Below, piece after piece: positions 12,660 to 23,766 of a stretch of 64,000 nt of DNA (position 1 is the stretch's first letter; every line of letters starts with the position of its first letter). The stretch spans positions 641,865 to 705,864 of the forward strand of contig NW_006768808.1 in NCBI RefSeq assembly GCF_000204055.1, written 5' to 3'. The notes below the pieces were generated by a model. That model was given only the letters and a program-made list of their open reading frames with translations, was not told the DNA's origin and did no database searches. A program made the position numbers and the translations under genes. Source of the stretch: Melampsora larici-populina 98AG31 (lineage: Eukaryota > Basidiomycota > Pucciniomycetes > Pucciniales > Melampsoraceae).

Positions 12660-13034
12660 TGTAGGAATCTGATCAACGTTGCGAATGAAGTGTCTTGATC
12701 GCTAGCAATGGTAAAGGCTGAGTCGTGTTGACTTCCAAGGGTGATTTGCCGCTGACCCAATTTTTTGGGTATGAGTAGGCAAGACGCGGGCATGCTGAGC
12801 ATGAGCCCCGGGACCGGCCCCCGTGCCCCTGACCTCCGGGCTACACCACGAGGCTACCTCGAACACTGAGAACCCATATGGGACGTGTTTGCATAGAGGG
12901 GGAGAGGTAAACCTTTTCCACCGTGAACCCACTAGGGACGTGCTTACATAAAGGTGCTTGAAAAAAAAAGAAGTTTATTCCGGTAAAAAAAAAGAGCTAT
13001 CCTAGAATCAAAGACATCCAAATTCCTGCTTAGA
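12660..13034. other. Intergenic region with a short imperfect repeat
   Basis: No gene. Two imperfect direct copies of 'gaaccca-(variable)-gggacgtg' followed by 'catagag/cataaag' occur at about 12869-12900 and 12924-12955. A GC-rich stretch at 12805-12860 was examined for a tRNA and no cloverleaf was convincing. Confidence 0.4.
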
Positions 13035-13041
13035 CTGTAAG

Positions 13042-13586
13042 CAAGGCCGCCACAGATACGATACTAGTATCGGTATCGTGTGGCACCGTATCCGGTCACT
13101 TGGGTATTGTACCCTGAGTATCGTAGCCGGGCTACGGCTACGATACCCAAGATGATTTCTGGCGGTATCGCCGATCAGAGTACGGTATTTAGTATCGTAC
13201 TCGGCCTCCGATACGATACCGGATACCCCGTTGTTGCAGTATCCGGACTGATTGGTAAGTCATCTATCCCCTTTCCAATCCAAATCTCCCTGCTTTGGAT
13301 CATTCAAAGCCGATTTGGGCTTTTAATTCACCGGATTTTGGCTTCAATACGATGCCGTACCGTATTGTCAGCAAATTTGACGATACGGTATCGTACCGTA
13401 TTGCTCTGTTTTGTGCAATACGGTACCCCACATACCTTGGAATGGTATCGTTAGAGACAATACGGTTCTGGGTATCGTATCCGGAGCCGTATACAATACC
13501 CAAAAGTCAAATATGTGGTATCGTGCAGCCGGCTACGGTACTGGTATCGCCGATACGATACCGGTACCGTATCTGTGGCGGCCTTG
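13042..13586. mobile_element. Foldback MITE 1, hAT-like, 7-bp TSD
   Basis: A 545-bp non-autonomous element. Terminal inverted repeats (TIRs) begin CAAGGCCGCCACAGATACG on both ends (identical over at least 19 bp). The flanks carry the duplication CTGTAAG at 13035-13041 and 13587-13593. The interior is almost entirely degenerate copies of GGTATCGTA / CGATACC in both orientations. It has no coding capacity. It lies between PAM17 and the accessory region. Confidence 0.85.
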
Positions 13587-13593
13587 CTGTAAG

Positions 13594-14267
13594 CCGTCTC
13601 TCCAAGGTATAAGTCTCTACATAATTTAACTTGTTTAGATAGTGTTTATGCAATAAATCCTTATGCACTTTAAAAAAAATCGTGAAGTGGTCGCCGCCAA
13701 TGCGTAGGGTTACGGTGGCCGAGGAGTACGGTGGCTCTAAAGTGTACGGTGGCCGAGGAGTTTGGTGGCTCTAAAGTGCCACTTGAGTCATGTCGTCAAA
13801 AACAACAAAAATGACCTTCCTGACCCGAAATAAGCCCCGGTTAACAGGTGCCGACCCTGGACAATGTCCAGACCTGTGGCAATTCTCTATCTCTTCGAGG
13901 ACCCAGTTGATCTTAGCAGCACATTATTGTATTGATGTTCTATATTTTGGGATTGAGAGAATGCTACAAGAAAAGAATCAAGGATCTGAACATCTTGTTC
14001 AAATAAGTTGGACATTGAAAAAAGAATCTAGTGATTCTTTGATTTCTAGCCGGACATCCAGCAAAGTGTCTCAATCCATGAATGCCACGTAAGGTATGCT
14101 ATGTCTATGAGCTGAAGGAGATGAAGTACCTTCAAGTTCTTGGAAGACAAGCAGTTGTTAAGAGAAATAGAAGGGAAATAGAAGGACCCCTACAATAAAC
14201 TTGTCAAAGAAAATCGATTGATTCAATTGACTATATACGCGGTATTCCTATCAAGTTTGTTTTTATT
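13594..14267. other. Repeat-derived non-coding DNA
   Basis: No gene. It contains a doubled motif 'acggtggccgaggag...ggtggctctaaagtg' (13710-13775) that runs into the dispersed repeat listed separately, then AT-rich sequence. Confidence 0.4.
13764..13860 (+). repeat. Dispersed repeat family R1, copy 1
   Basis: Runs from 'ggtggctctaaagtgccac' through 'ttgagtca' to 'gccgaccctgg'. Related copies are at 32809-32905 (minus), 42838-42900 (plus, partial) and about 43480-43597 (minus). It behaves like a transposon end, with no coding content. Confidence 0.65.
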
Positions 14268-14310
14268 AAGGACGATACTATTTGGCAACCGGTTTTTTTG
14301 ACCCGACGCC
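14268..14310 (+). repeat. Left arm of an 18.4-kb inverted repeat
   Basis: The first 21 bp (14268-14288, starting aaggacgatac) match the reverse complement of 32634-32654 exactly. The next ~20 bp, a T-run then 'gac' and 'gcccg', match imperfectly. Both ends are flanked by 'tatt', which could be a 4-bp duplication or chance. Confidence 0.7.
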
Positions 14311-14684
14311 CGGAACCCGAAACACCAACTACACCACGGAAGGGGTTTTTGTCAGAAATTGGCCTGACGCCGTCTGAGATCGGTCAGGTCAAAATTCGGC
14401 CTCAAGACCGACTCGCAGGCCATTTATATGCGGGCTGCAGTCGAGCTTGAGCCCAGCGAGCAATCTGATATGCACAGGCGGCCTGCAGGCAGGCATCATG
14501 TTTCAGGCTTAATCCGGCCGGAATTTCGCCTGCAAGCGGCCAAGAGACTGCCAGCAGACGGCCACCACGGACAACGGCGATTTCACTTCAATCCCAAATT
14601 TGACTTCAAACCCAAATTCACATCATTCCAACCACACTTCACCACAACCACCTTATCAACTGTGCAGCGTGCTCAATCTAAATC

Positions 14685-17600
14685 ATGAATGATCTACCAC
14701 AGTGTAAGTCTTATTTCAATCACATTTCAATGAAGGCTTTCTACTGACACTTGACCCATAATTCCACACACATCCACTCAGTTATTGTTGAACAAAGCAA
14801 GAGTCCTTTAAGGTATTGATGTAATGTCTGCATCCAAAGCCGAACCATGAAATACTATGAAGCTCATGTGGCTTCACCAGCGCACATACGTGCCTCAGAG
14901 CAGTTTCTTACAAGACAAGCAGAAGACCAAGCCCTACGTCAGCAGTTTCCGACCCCTGTAGAGAGATCACCAACACCACCTGCAATCAACCTGAACCACT
15001 ACTTTGAAGACAATGACCATCTTTCCGAATTGCAATCGGTCCCACCTTCTCCACTTTCATTCCTCCGCTCCTTCGGCCAAACAGACGAGGATGGATATGA
15101 TTCAGATGACTCAGACAGCCAGATTGATTTTCATAAGTTCCGCAATACCTTTGATGCACTGAACACAGGACTTGACAACGCTGAAGATGAAGCTGTCTAC
15201 GAGGAATTGTTGGACCACGAGCTCTCAGGCATTAGAATTGAGGAGTCAGCTGAATGGTACCCCTTCAAAAAGAAAGAGGTAAGTAGCTCGAGTATATTGC
15301 ATCACTAGACACTCATTGATTGTTTTCAATTGTGACAGCATGTGGTAGCTTTGCTCATGATTGGATCAAACCGGAACCTCCTCTCGCGTGTCCAATACCA
15401 GCGAATACGGTCCCTTCTGCGTATTCTGGGAGTCACTCTGCCAGATTGGGGCACTTTGAGGGCACTTGTCAAAAGATTGAAGAAAAAAATGGGTCTTGAT
15501 ATACGGGAAAGGATTAGTCCATGTGGGAATCCACTGTTTGGTTTGGATGTCAAGACCATCATAAGTAATGTGAGCCAGCTTTCATTACTCAATCTGACTA
15601 GCTTAGACATAGCTAAATTGTTTGCGTTCACAGGAGTTGGCAAACCCCTTGGTCAGCCCCTATTTGGTATATGTGCCCAAGCTCACCATTGATGGGCTGA
15701 TCAACCGGCTATCGCAGTGTGAAAAGTGGCGTGAAGATTACCCTCCTGATCTACGTGTTCAAATGATATCATCCAACAATGTCCACTACTACATCTACGA
15801 GCCAGTCCAACTGAGAACTCAGCAGCTTGTAGTACCTGTTTTCTTCTTCCAAAAGGATGGTTGTCTTATGGCCAAGTGTCTACCGGCCATAGTCAAACAC
15901 GATCCTCATCACCGGTCTCAACTCAAAGTCATCATTCCTCAAGATTGCGCTTTTGACTCTGACACGCTATTCACCATTCCTTGCAAAGACTTTTGGCGAT
16001 CATTTGGACATATTGAGGTGGAGAATGGAGTTCTTCTTAAAACTGTTTGTGGGAATCATATGTATTGTAAGTTCAAATAATATTAATTTATTAATTAAAT
16101 GTACTCAAGAGCTAATGTGAATCATTGTCCTTGCAGACTCTGAACATTCAACAGTACCATGCAATCCAATTGAAAACCCGTGGCGAGCCAAGGCACAAGG
16201 CAAAATGATCCGCCATGTTCCTCTGGCTCTTTATTCTGACAACACTTCAGGAAATATATCCAAAAAGTGGAACAAACACATGAGTATCTACTTTACCCTG
16301 GCCGGCTTACCATCTGATCTATCAAACCAGGAGTTCAACATCCATTTCCTGGCAACTTCAAATTGTGCGACAGCCCTAGAGCTATTTGATCAGGTTGTTG
16401 ATGATTTAAAGTGAGGCATTCTTGTTGTTGAAATAGGTCTACTTGGGTAATTAACATGCACTTGCTTCCTCTCAACACCGCCGGCGCTCCGCTTCTTTGC
16501 ATATGACCAACATTTGGGTGCAGAAGTTTTGGTAATGGCGGTGCCTCTTTTTCACCTGGGGGACTCTCCAATGCACGCAGAGATTTCGAATACACTCAAC
16601 CCAGCCAACACCCTCACGCCATGTCGGATGTGTGATCTACATGTGGCAAAGCAGGCTGACAAACAATCAGAAAATTTTGTCAGAGACTTTCTTGGCCTGG
16701 ATGAAGATTGAGAGAAGGTATGAGACCAATCTTTGTTCTTCCAGATAGCAAAACTGAATGACCTCTGCAGTGCCTATTACCTGGCCGAGATTGGAACCAG
16801 ACTAGACGATGGACCAAGGAAATTTGGAACACATCTCAAAAGCGCAACACTAAAACTCGAGTTGAAAAGATGGGCCGTGACTTTGGAGTTCGAGATCCTA
16901 CGAATGAAGTTTTCCAGAAAAATGTGCAAGTAGCCCATGAGTCTCTGCCTCCTTCTGAAGTGGAGAAAATCTGTCAAGACATCAATGCTCAACATGGAGA
17001 ACATATCTTCAATCCCATGTTGAGACTCAAAGGTGAGTCTCTCTCATTATACTTTGCTTTCAGTTGAAAGAAGCTGATCCATAGGCATTGTTTTGTAGGA
17101 TTTGACGGTCACAAAGATACTCCAGTTGAGGTGCTCCATGTGGCACTTTTGGGTACCACAAAGTATCTCTTCCGCGACACGATGAAAGAACTAGGAAATA
17201 TCAAGGCTGGCTCAAAGAACTACAACAATCTTTCCGGTCGTTGGAGGGCTTTCAATACTAGTGGTTTGAATATCCCGCCCGTTCAACCAAACACAATGAT
17301 TACTTACTATCAGAGTCTAGTGGGGAAGGAGTTTTGAACTGTGTTACAGACTGTCCCCTTTGTCCTGTTTGAACACCTTAGCGAGGAAAAACGCGAAATG
17401 TGGACATCTCTTTGTCTTCTAGGATCTTATATTTTTCAGACTGAAATACCGAACATGGAAACCTATCTAGCTGAACTGGACATTGCCATATCCAGATTTC
17501 TCAAAAATTTGGTAGCCCTCAACGCTCGCTGGGTCAACAAGCCCAAGTTTCACATGCTCGTTCACCTACAAGATTCAATTCGTAGGTTTGGACCGGCTTG

Positions 17601-18692
17601 TTTATTTGCGACTGAAAAACTTGAATCTTTCAACGGTGTCACTCGCCACAAATCGATACATTCAAACCATCAAAGTCCAGGACAAGACATAGCAAACACT
17701 TCCTATACCCAGGTCATGTTGAGGATTTTTGTATCCGGTTCTTCCTTTTTTGACCATGATCTCAAATCGCGTGTCCATAGTGGCCCAAAATTGCGAGCGT
17801 TATTATCTTCAGTACCCGAGTTATTTCAAGCAATGGGTCTGGACTCGTCTTTGGGGTGTATCTCCACCTATTCAATTGGCCGTAAGTAACCTTCTTTCAA
17901 TTCTCTGGATGCCTTCATTTAACTAAGCTTCTTGATGTCATAAGCCTTGTGTGAGAAACAATCAGTTGCACCATCTTGCATCCCACTCAGTGTAGACCAT
18001 GGACAGTTGAAAGAGTATCAAAGTATCAAGTTGATTGGGCGACACAAGGCTGAAAAAAATGACTTTCTGGTGGTTTGTCCAATATGTATTTCTTTGATAG
18101 TCTCAAAGTAAGGCAAAGGGCTTATGTTTGTGTATGGCAGGTGAACTCCCGCGAGGTTGGACAAGTGCAATCAATCTGGAAACTCAAGGGGGTGTCTGAT
18201 TCCCACACCCATCTTATTATCAAAAAATGTCAGAAGGGTCCAATCAACCAATTTTATGGGATGCGGGAACTTAAGGTAACAGAACAAATTATGATCATTA
18301 ATGTCAAGGTAAGGTTCTGCTCTTCACTGTGCAACTGGGTGTTCATATTGACCAAGAGATATTATGGCTCCCAGGACATTGTGTGCTTGCTGAACGTTCA
18401 ACATAACTGCCACAATTCTGATTGTAAATTGGCCAAGAACCACCACAAGAAAATTGAGCGGAGGGAATCAACCATTGGCCTGTGGGGGGTTGAACATGTT
18501 AATTCAAACTCATTCATCCTCAACGCGGCATCACATTACAATGGCCATGTTCACCGTGGGCTTTCGGATTATCAACTCAATCCAGTTCCTCCTGAGGTTT
18601 GGAACCACGCCATCACCAAGGGTCTCAACGTTTGGAAGGCTGAACCACGTCCAGCAAAAAAAGGTAATGACCAGGGCTCAGAGAACAGTTGA
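14685..18692 (+). pseudogene. Decayed large transposon protein with N-terminal C2H2-like finger
   Basis: A multi-exon gene with consistent introns (donors GTAAGT at about 15276, GTGAGC at 15571, GTAAGT at 16068; matching AG acceptors) but three in-frame TGA codons at 14817-14819, 16709-16711 and 17335-17337. A C-x2-C...H...H finger stands at the N terminus. Characteristic segments are 'VPLFHLGDSPMHAEISNTLN', 'CRMCDL', 'PVEVLHVALLGTTKYLFRD', 'NKPKFHMLVHLQDSIRRFGP', 'FATEKLESFN' and, near the end, 'CLLNVQHNCHNSDCK'. I recognise this as a large multicopy basidiomycete transposon family with Tnp2/Transposase_21-like layout, but cannot assign the superfamily firmly. Expected Trp or Arg codons are the likely precursors of the stops. 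Confidence 0.7.
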
Positions 18693-19106
18693 ACACTGTT
18701 GCAATTTCCCATTGGGTTAACATTTTTGGTGAATGATGCAGCCCCTTTTGGATTTCATAGACAGCATGATGTTCCACTTGTTATTACAATTATATATAAC
18801 ACCTTGATGATAAACATGAAAGATATCCCATCATAAGAATCATGTAGTTGCTGTTACAATCATCTAAAGTCTTTGAATATAAACATCAAATTTATCACAG
18901 TCAGTGCGCAAAAATTCTATATAGCATTGGCTGGTTGGCCAAGGGAATAAGAATTGTCAATCAAACAAATCTTTTGCAGATCTATGATGATAAAGTACTC
19001 ACAATCAATGAAGATGATGACCTCGCCCTGATTATTCATGGAAAGCCCACCCGAATCTTTGGAACTGAATCAGTATGATCAGTATTTATTACTAACTAAT
19101 GAAGGT
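18693..19106. other. 3' flank of the decayed transposon gene
   Basis: AT-rich sequence with no supported gene; no terminal inverted repeat of the preceding gene's element could be recognised. Confidence 0.3.
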
Positions 19107-19536
19107 TCCAAGCTCACCTTCACAGTTGTGATACCAATTAACCCACATGACAGCGTCATGAGCACACATGGCCATACAAACCACTGGACGCACATTGGGA
19201 TGCACGGTAGCACAAATAATTGCCAAAAGTACCTCATCTGCAACGCCAATTGTGTATTGATGTGATTGAAGAGGGCGGTTCTTACAAGTAAAAACCTTTG
19301 CCAGAGAACCAGCGATAGACTTCATTAACCCCGTAGAGCCAGCTTTCGTAGTTGGAACCATTGCGCTTCAAACGAATTGAAATGCTTGCAAAATCTTCCA
19401 TTTTTTGGTGATCCACGTATTTGAGCATGTCTTCCACCGCATCCAGATTATGCCCATCTTTGCGCAGTAGCTCTAACTTGGTCAGGAGCTGTGAAGATAT
19501 TCGAGGTGGATCAATCTTGACGCGTACCATCTTCAT
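19107..19536 (-). pseudogene. Ty1/copia Gag-like fragment
   Basis: From the ATG at 19536 the frame reads 'MVRVKIDPPRISSQLLTKLE' and then 'SIRLKRNGSNYESWLYGVNE', the layout of copia Gag N termini (a 'L-x-G-x-N-Y-x-x-W' core). After a likely short intron near 19270-19290 it continues 'ATVHPNVRPVV' and ends at a possible donor near 19120. No zinc knuckle, protease, integrase or reverse transcriptase follows, so it is a remnant. Upstream (19611-19652) lies sequence shared with 22645-22690 that may be LTR-derived. Confidence 0.5.
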
Positions 19537-19610
19537 TTTAAATAAGGGACAGCTGAAATTTTTGAGAAGTAAGGATGGGGCAATTGGTTTTTTTTGAGAA
19601 GCGAGGATCT

Positions 19611-19652
19611 ATCACTGCGTCCACCACCTCCGTTCTCGACGTCAAGAAGGGT
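19611..19652 (-). repeat. LTR-like remnant, copy 1
   Basis: About 42 bp whose reverse complement ('gacgtcgagaacg...tggtggacgcagtg') matches 22645-22690. It sits just upstream of the copia Gag fragment in its reading direction, as the end of a 5' LTR would. Confidence 0.5.
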
Positions 19653-19869
19653 AGATTGGTCGAAGTTTGGTGAGGGAAAGCTCTTTTCAAAAAAACAAAA
19701 TCTTCCGCTCATCAAAAACCTCAGCAACCCTAAGCAACCCTAAGGTTGCCTAAGCTATTTGAAAACCTGTACCGCTCAGACCTGCGCATCAACTCACCAC
19801 CTGATTTTCTTACTGAACAACTCATCTCTTGGGTCCCATTCTTTTGACTCGTTTGATTTCATTCTCATC

Positions 19870-20492
19870 TACAGACCGAATACAACGAATTTACCAAAAC
19901 TACCATCAATGAACACAACTCTAGTAATATCAGCTCAACCGGTAGTCAGAACAACAAGCCTAGCTCAAGTACTTCACCCACCTTAACTTTTACCAATAGC
20001 AACTATTATAAAGTAAACATCATCTCATTAGCACCTTCGGAAGCTGAACGAACACCTATTACTACTACAACTCATCATCATTCAACTATTGATTCACCTT
20101 ATTCTGGTCCAACTCTCAAAGTCATTCGATCTCATAGAGTGTCTCTTTAAGTGCTTCAGCTGTCTTCACAGCACCCAGCCAGTCATTATGTAATGCTATA
20201 CCTTTTCTTGTATTCTCTTATAAGACGTATTGAATCTCTCTATATGTCCAAGAACTAATTAAATCCTTTCTCACTTCGCCTACAGGCTTCTTTGGCCCAC
20301 GGTACCAATCCATTTCAAGAACACCATTTATCATTTCCTACTGCACGTCACTCAGAACCATCACACGAATCTTCCCATGAAGATATTCCTTTAATGACAA
20401 GATGCGAATATTCTGATCCATATGACACTGGTGGATTTGTACCTGCCCCACCTAATCCAGATGATAGTTGTTGTATCAACTCACTGATTTGA
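19870..20492 (+). other. Possible terminal exons of an unrecognised gene
   Basis: After an acceptor near 19873 a frame of about 90 codons, Ser/Thr/Asn-rich (TEYNEFTKTTINEHN...SHRVSL), runs to about 20150. After an acceptor at 20285 another begins ASLAHGTNPF and ends DDSCCINSLI at 20492. No start codon or upstream exons are visible; the copia remnant lies just upstream. It could be a truncated host gene. No family recognised. Confidence 0.3.
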
Positions 20493-20554
20493 TCCAAGGT
20501 TGATATGTTGAATTTATGAGTGTAGTTTTTTTCAATGGGCTTCGATTCTATCAT

Positions 20555-20698
20555 NNNNNNNNNNNNNNNNNNNNNNNNNNNNNNNNNNNNNNNNNNNNNN
20601 NNNNNNNNNNNNNNNNNNNNNNNNNNNNNNNNNNNNNNNNNNNNNNNNNNNNNNNNNNNNNNNNNNNNNNNNNNNNNNNNNNNNNNNNNNNNNNNNNN
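20555..20698. other. Assembly gap (144 N)
   Basis: A run of N; true length unknown. Any open frame crossing it is an artefact. Confidence 1.
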
Positions 20699-21330
20699 TC
20701 TTACTTATTGATCAGGACTTGTAAGTATGTCTTACATATTAATCGATTGGAAGAATCGATTACAATCAAATCGAGTATATCCACACATTTTGAATGAACT
20801 GAATCACATTAGGATTTGGAAGAGCCTGATTGATTTAAACAATATCGATTTTTGATCCTTTCACTGACATTGATTCAAATGAGATTGACAAGCTTATTAG
20901 AATGAAGTTTTATTTGATGATACATACAAAAAAATCGAAATAGACTGTTGGATCTTGAACGAGATTGATATGGGTCTGAATTGATTTCTGACCAAAAAAT
21001 TAGAACTTGAAATAGACGTCAAGAATAGAGATGAGATCTTTTAAAAACATTGATTGCTTTGTCAAGAATCGAGATTTCGAGATGTTCTGGTTCCTTATCT
21101 CTTTGCACAGATTCATGTTGTTTAGCTTGTCTTCAACATTTGTATGTACTCATTTTCTTTGTTGTTTTCATTGCTCATCGTTCTACTGAGGATGAAACGA
21201 GTTTGAACGCAACCACATTCCCAATTTGGACGGTGCTCTTTGAGAGCAGTCTGTACATCTGTATGGACTTCCGCACTTTCCACGTCCGCACTAAATTTTT
21301 CCGCCCCTCGCCCAGGCTCCAATTCTTTGG
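20699..21330. other. AT-rich non-coding DNA
   Basis: No supported gene. Short minus-strand frame around 21175-21330 continues the fragment duplicated at 21331-21709. Confidence 0.3.
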
Positions 21331-21709
21331 ACTTAAGGGTCGCACATGAGTGGCGTGATAAGATGGTTGATTAGGAAGAAGAACTCGAGTTGAACAACCA
21401 TAGATCTTGGCTAAGCTTTCTTCCGAATTCAACCAAGTTGTTTTCATCGAATCTCCTGTGGTTTCATCAAAGTAATAAGTGTTGGATATGTGATATGTTC
21501 TGTCCTATATGTACACTTCCTACGGCTAAGGTTGTCAGTGCCACTCGCCATTCTGGGTGGACTTAAGGGTCGCACATGAGTGGCGTGATAAGATGGTTGA
21601 TTAGGAAGAAGAACTCGAGTTGAACAACCATAGATCTCGGCTAAGCTTTCTTCCGAATTCAACCAAGTTGTTTTCATCGAATCTCCTGTGGTTTCATCAA
21701 AGTAATAAG
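21331..21709 (-). repeat. Recent 149-bp tandem duplication inside an open frame
   Basis: Positions 21331-21479 and 21561-21709 are nearly identical (one difference seen, agatcttggc versus agatctcggc), separated by 81 bp. On the minus strand each copy encodes 'MKTTWLNSEESLA', then E or K, then 'IYGCSTRVLLPNQPSYHATH'. Different sequences precede and follow the copies. The parent protein is not recognised. Confidence 0.8.
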
Positions 21710-21789
21710 GAGTTTTCTTGGTCAGAGAGGGGTCCCTGGCTATCCATTCTGAGTCTAAAAGATTATCGATCCAATTGCTAGGCTTCAAT

Positions 21790-22644
21790 GACCTGAGGCC
21801 TGAGGGTCCCAGATGAAGAATATGAGTCTATATGAGTGGGGCGATTATTAAAGGGACAATGAGTGGAGTTACTATTGATGACAAAGAAATACATATCACG
21901 ATTAATTGGGAAGCTGATAACAAAAACAAGTTTTGAGTGCCATCGTATCATTACCGACGGAGTGGAACTGGAGGAAGGGTCTTTTGAAGTTCACATTTTG
22001 GAGACACTACTTGCTACATAAATCAGTGATACATGGCCAAATCGTCAGATACAAACCAAAGAGGCAGTTTCAGGGGTCGAGATTTGATTCAGCTATCAAA
22101 AATAGACCAGTGTAACTAATGATCAGATTTTTTTCTCGGTCAATGAGCTGGAGCCTTTCTGTTAAAGATGACTTGGAAGCCAAAACTTTGGATCTTTCTT
22201 TGATTGTCCTAACCCAACAAGATCAAGGATAGTCAAATGGACTTTGATTGGGAAGAGATGCATAGCTGGTGGTCATTATTGGGTCATCAGTCATAGAAGA
22301 TGAATCGAGAGAGAGTCAAGCGATCAAGAGTCGATCTGCAATCTCCATGGAGAGTTGTTGAGTAGAATCTGTTGACCGTTGATCAGTGAACCTGATTTCA
22401 AATCTTAAGCGGTCTTGTTTCTGTCTTTGTTCTTCTACTTTTGATTTCCTTTCATTGATAATCATTATACAAAGGTGGCTATGAAGCTATGAAGCTGCTT
22501 CCTGACTCTGAGGATCATCCCTGAGGCTCATGAACTCTTGACCAGTCGCTCCTAGCATCTCTCAGTCTTTGCTGAGTGGCATACTCAGCAATGGAACTAA
22601 CTCGAACTAAAGTTGGAAGAAAGTTGAAACAAAGTAGGAGTCTC
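21790..22644. other. Probable retrotransposon-derived non-coding DNA
   Basis: No gene. The stretch 22390-22644 (C/T-rich, then 'ctcagtctttgctgagtg') precedes the LTR-like match and may be LTR body. No complete LTR pair could be drawn. Confidence 0.3.
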
Positions 22645-22690
22645 TGCCCTTCTCGACGTCGAGAACGTGTGTGGTGGACGCAGTGTATGG
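22645..22690 (+). repeat. LTR-like remnant, copy 2
   Basis: Matches the reverse complement of 19611-19652 ('ctcgacgtcgagaacg', 'gtggtggacgcagtg'). Confidence 0.5.
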
Positions 22691-22902
22691 GGCAATCACA
22701 TCAATACGCAGATTATATTGTCGTATCTTATAATTTTTGAATCAAATACAAAATAGACTCGCTGCACAAATGCGACAATCTCTTGTTCGATATGGTTTGA
22801 AGCTAACTCATCTAAGATCTGATGATTTAAAACAATATCATCATCCAATAGACCGTTTGATCGCATTACAAATCAAATCAAGATAACAAAAAAGGAAAGA
22901 CT

Positions 22903-23523
22903 TCATGATAGCTTGTTAACATGGAATTGATAAAACATCAGGGCATGGACCATGATCCGAGCACTTGTTCCGTGAGAGATGCCCCATTTACGCAAAAGTT
23001 CCCTATTGATATAATCGACAAACAAAAATAAATCAAAATGATTGACTCCGTTGGCCTGAAGTATCGGAAGGACATTCTCGATCTCGTTGTGTTCCAAACA
23101 GGCAAATTTCAGATAATCCTCCAACGTCGTTAAGCTCATGATTCGTCGAAGATCGGAAAAGATCACGTAACCGCCATCTATTGGGAAAGCTACATAGAAA
23201 GTAAGCTTTTGTTTTTGTTCTCTAGCAAAGGGCTCGACGCTTACGTATCACATCAAATGGGTTTCCGGTAGGTGCGACCTCAGGAGTCGCATTTGCTTTG
23301 ATCACAGGTGAGTGGTCCATATCCTCCACAGGCTCAAGTCGTATCAGAGATACGAATCGACTTTCTGATGTATCTGAATCGCTGAAAGCCAGGAAAAGAC
23401 ATGGTCGTGATCAGTTAAAGGGTGGCCAGCTTAACAACAACACACTCACGAGTCTTTAGCAAAACCCAGGAAGAAATCTCGCTTGCGCTTGTGTGATTGG
23501 GTGTGAGTTTGGGATGGTGACAT
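22903..23523 (-). CDS. Small SAM-domain-like protein (3 exons, 165 aa)
   Basis: Exons 23450-23523, 23245-23381 and 22903-23189 (GTGAGT and GTAAGC donors) close to 166 codons with an ATG at 23523 and no internal stop. The N terminus is basic (SHKRKRDFF) and followed by an acidic 'KDSDSDTSES'. The C-terminal ~70 residues, from 'TTLEDYLKFACLEHNEIENV' to 'LLRKWGISHGTSARIMVHAL', fit a sterile-alpha-motif fold: five predicted helices and the L..WGI...G.A..I pattern. It is divergent to the 528-aa gene, with 243 bp between the two start codons. SAM domains usually mediate oligomerisation; the function here is unknown. Intact in a region of decayed transposons. Confidence 0.7.
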
Positions 23524-23766
23524 TGGGCAAGTTGCAAATTTTTGAAGGTGGAACGGTGACTCCAGAATTTTTTTTTCAAAAAGAGCAGATTTGGGCACCA
23601 GATCCAATCTCCTGTCAAAGCGTGGGTGCCACTTGAGATCTGTCAAAAGTGGCACCATCCCTCCCTGGGGACCCTTTTTTGGCCTGGGGCAACTCGCCAC
23701 ACTTGGAACAAATCGATTCCGGCCTTCCAGCCAAAAACTCACATCCCCAATCAATCGTTCAAATTC
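23524..23766. promoter_or_regulatory. Bidirectional promoter of the divergent pair
   Basis: 243 bp separate the two ATGs of the divergent genes, so both must start from here. It contains runs of A/T around 23565-23582 and pyrimidine-rich stretches. No specific factor site is claimed. Confidence 0.55.

Noticed and set aside
12800..12870. Possible tRNA in a GC-rich stretch with 'ggtt/gaac' words
   Set aside because: No acceptor stem or T-arm could be paired into a cloverleaf.
20516..20797. Open frame crossing the run of N
   Set aside because: Artefact of unknown bases.
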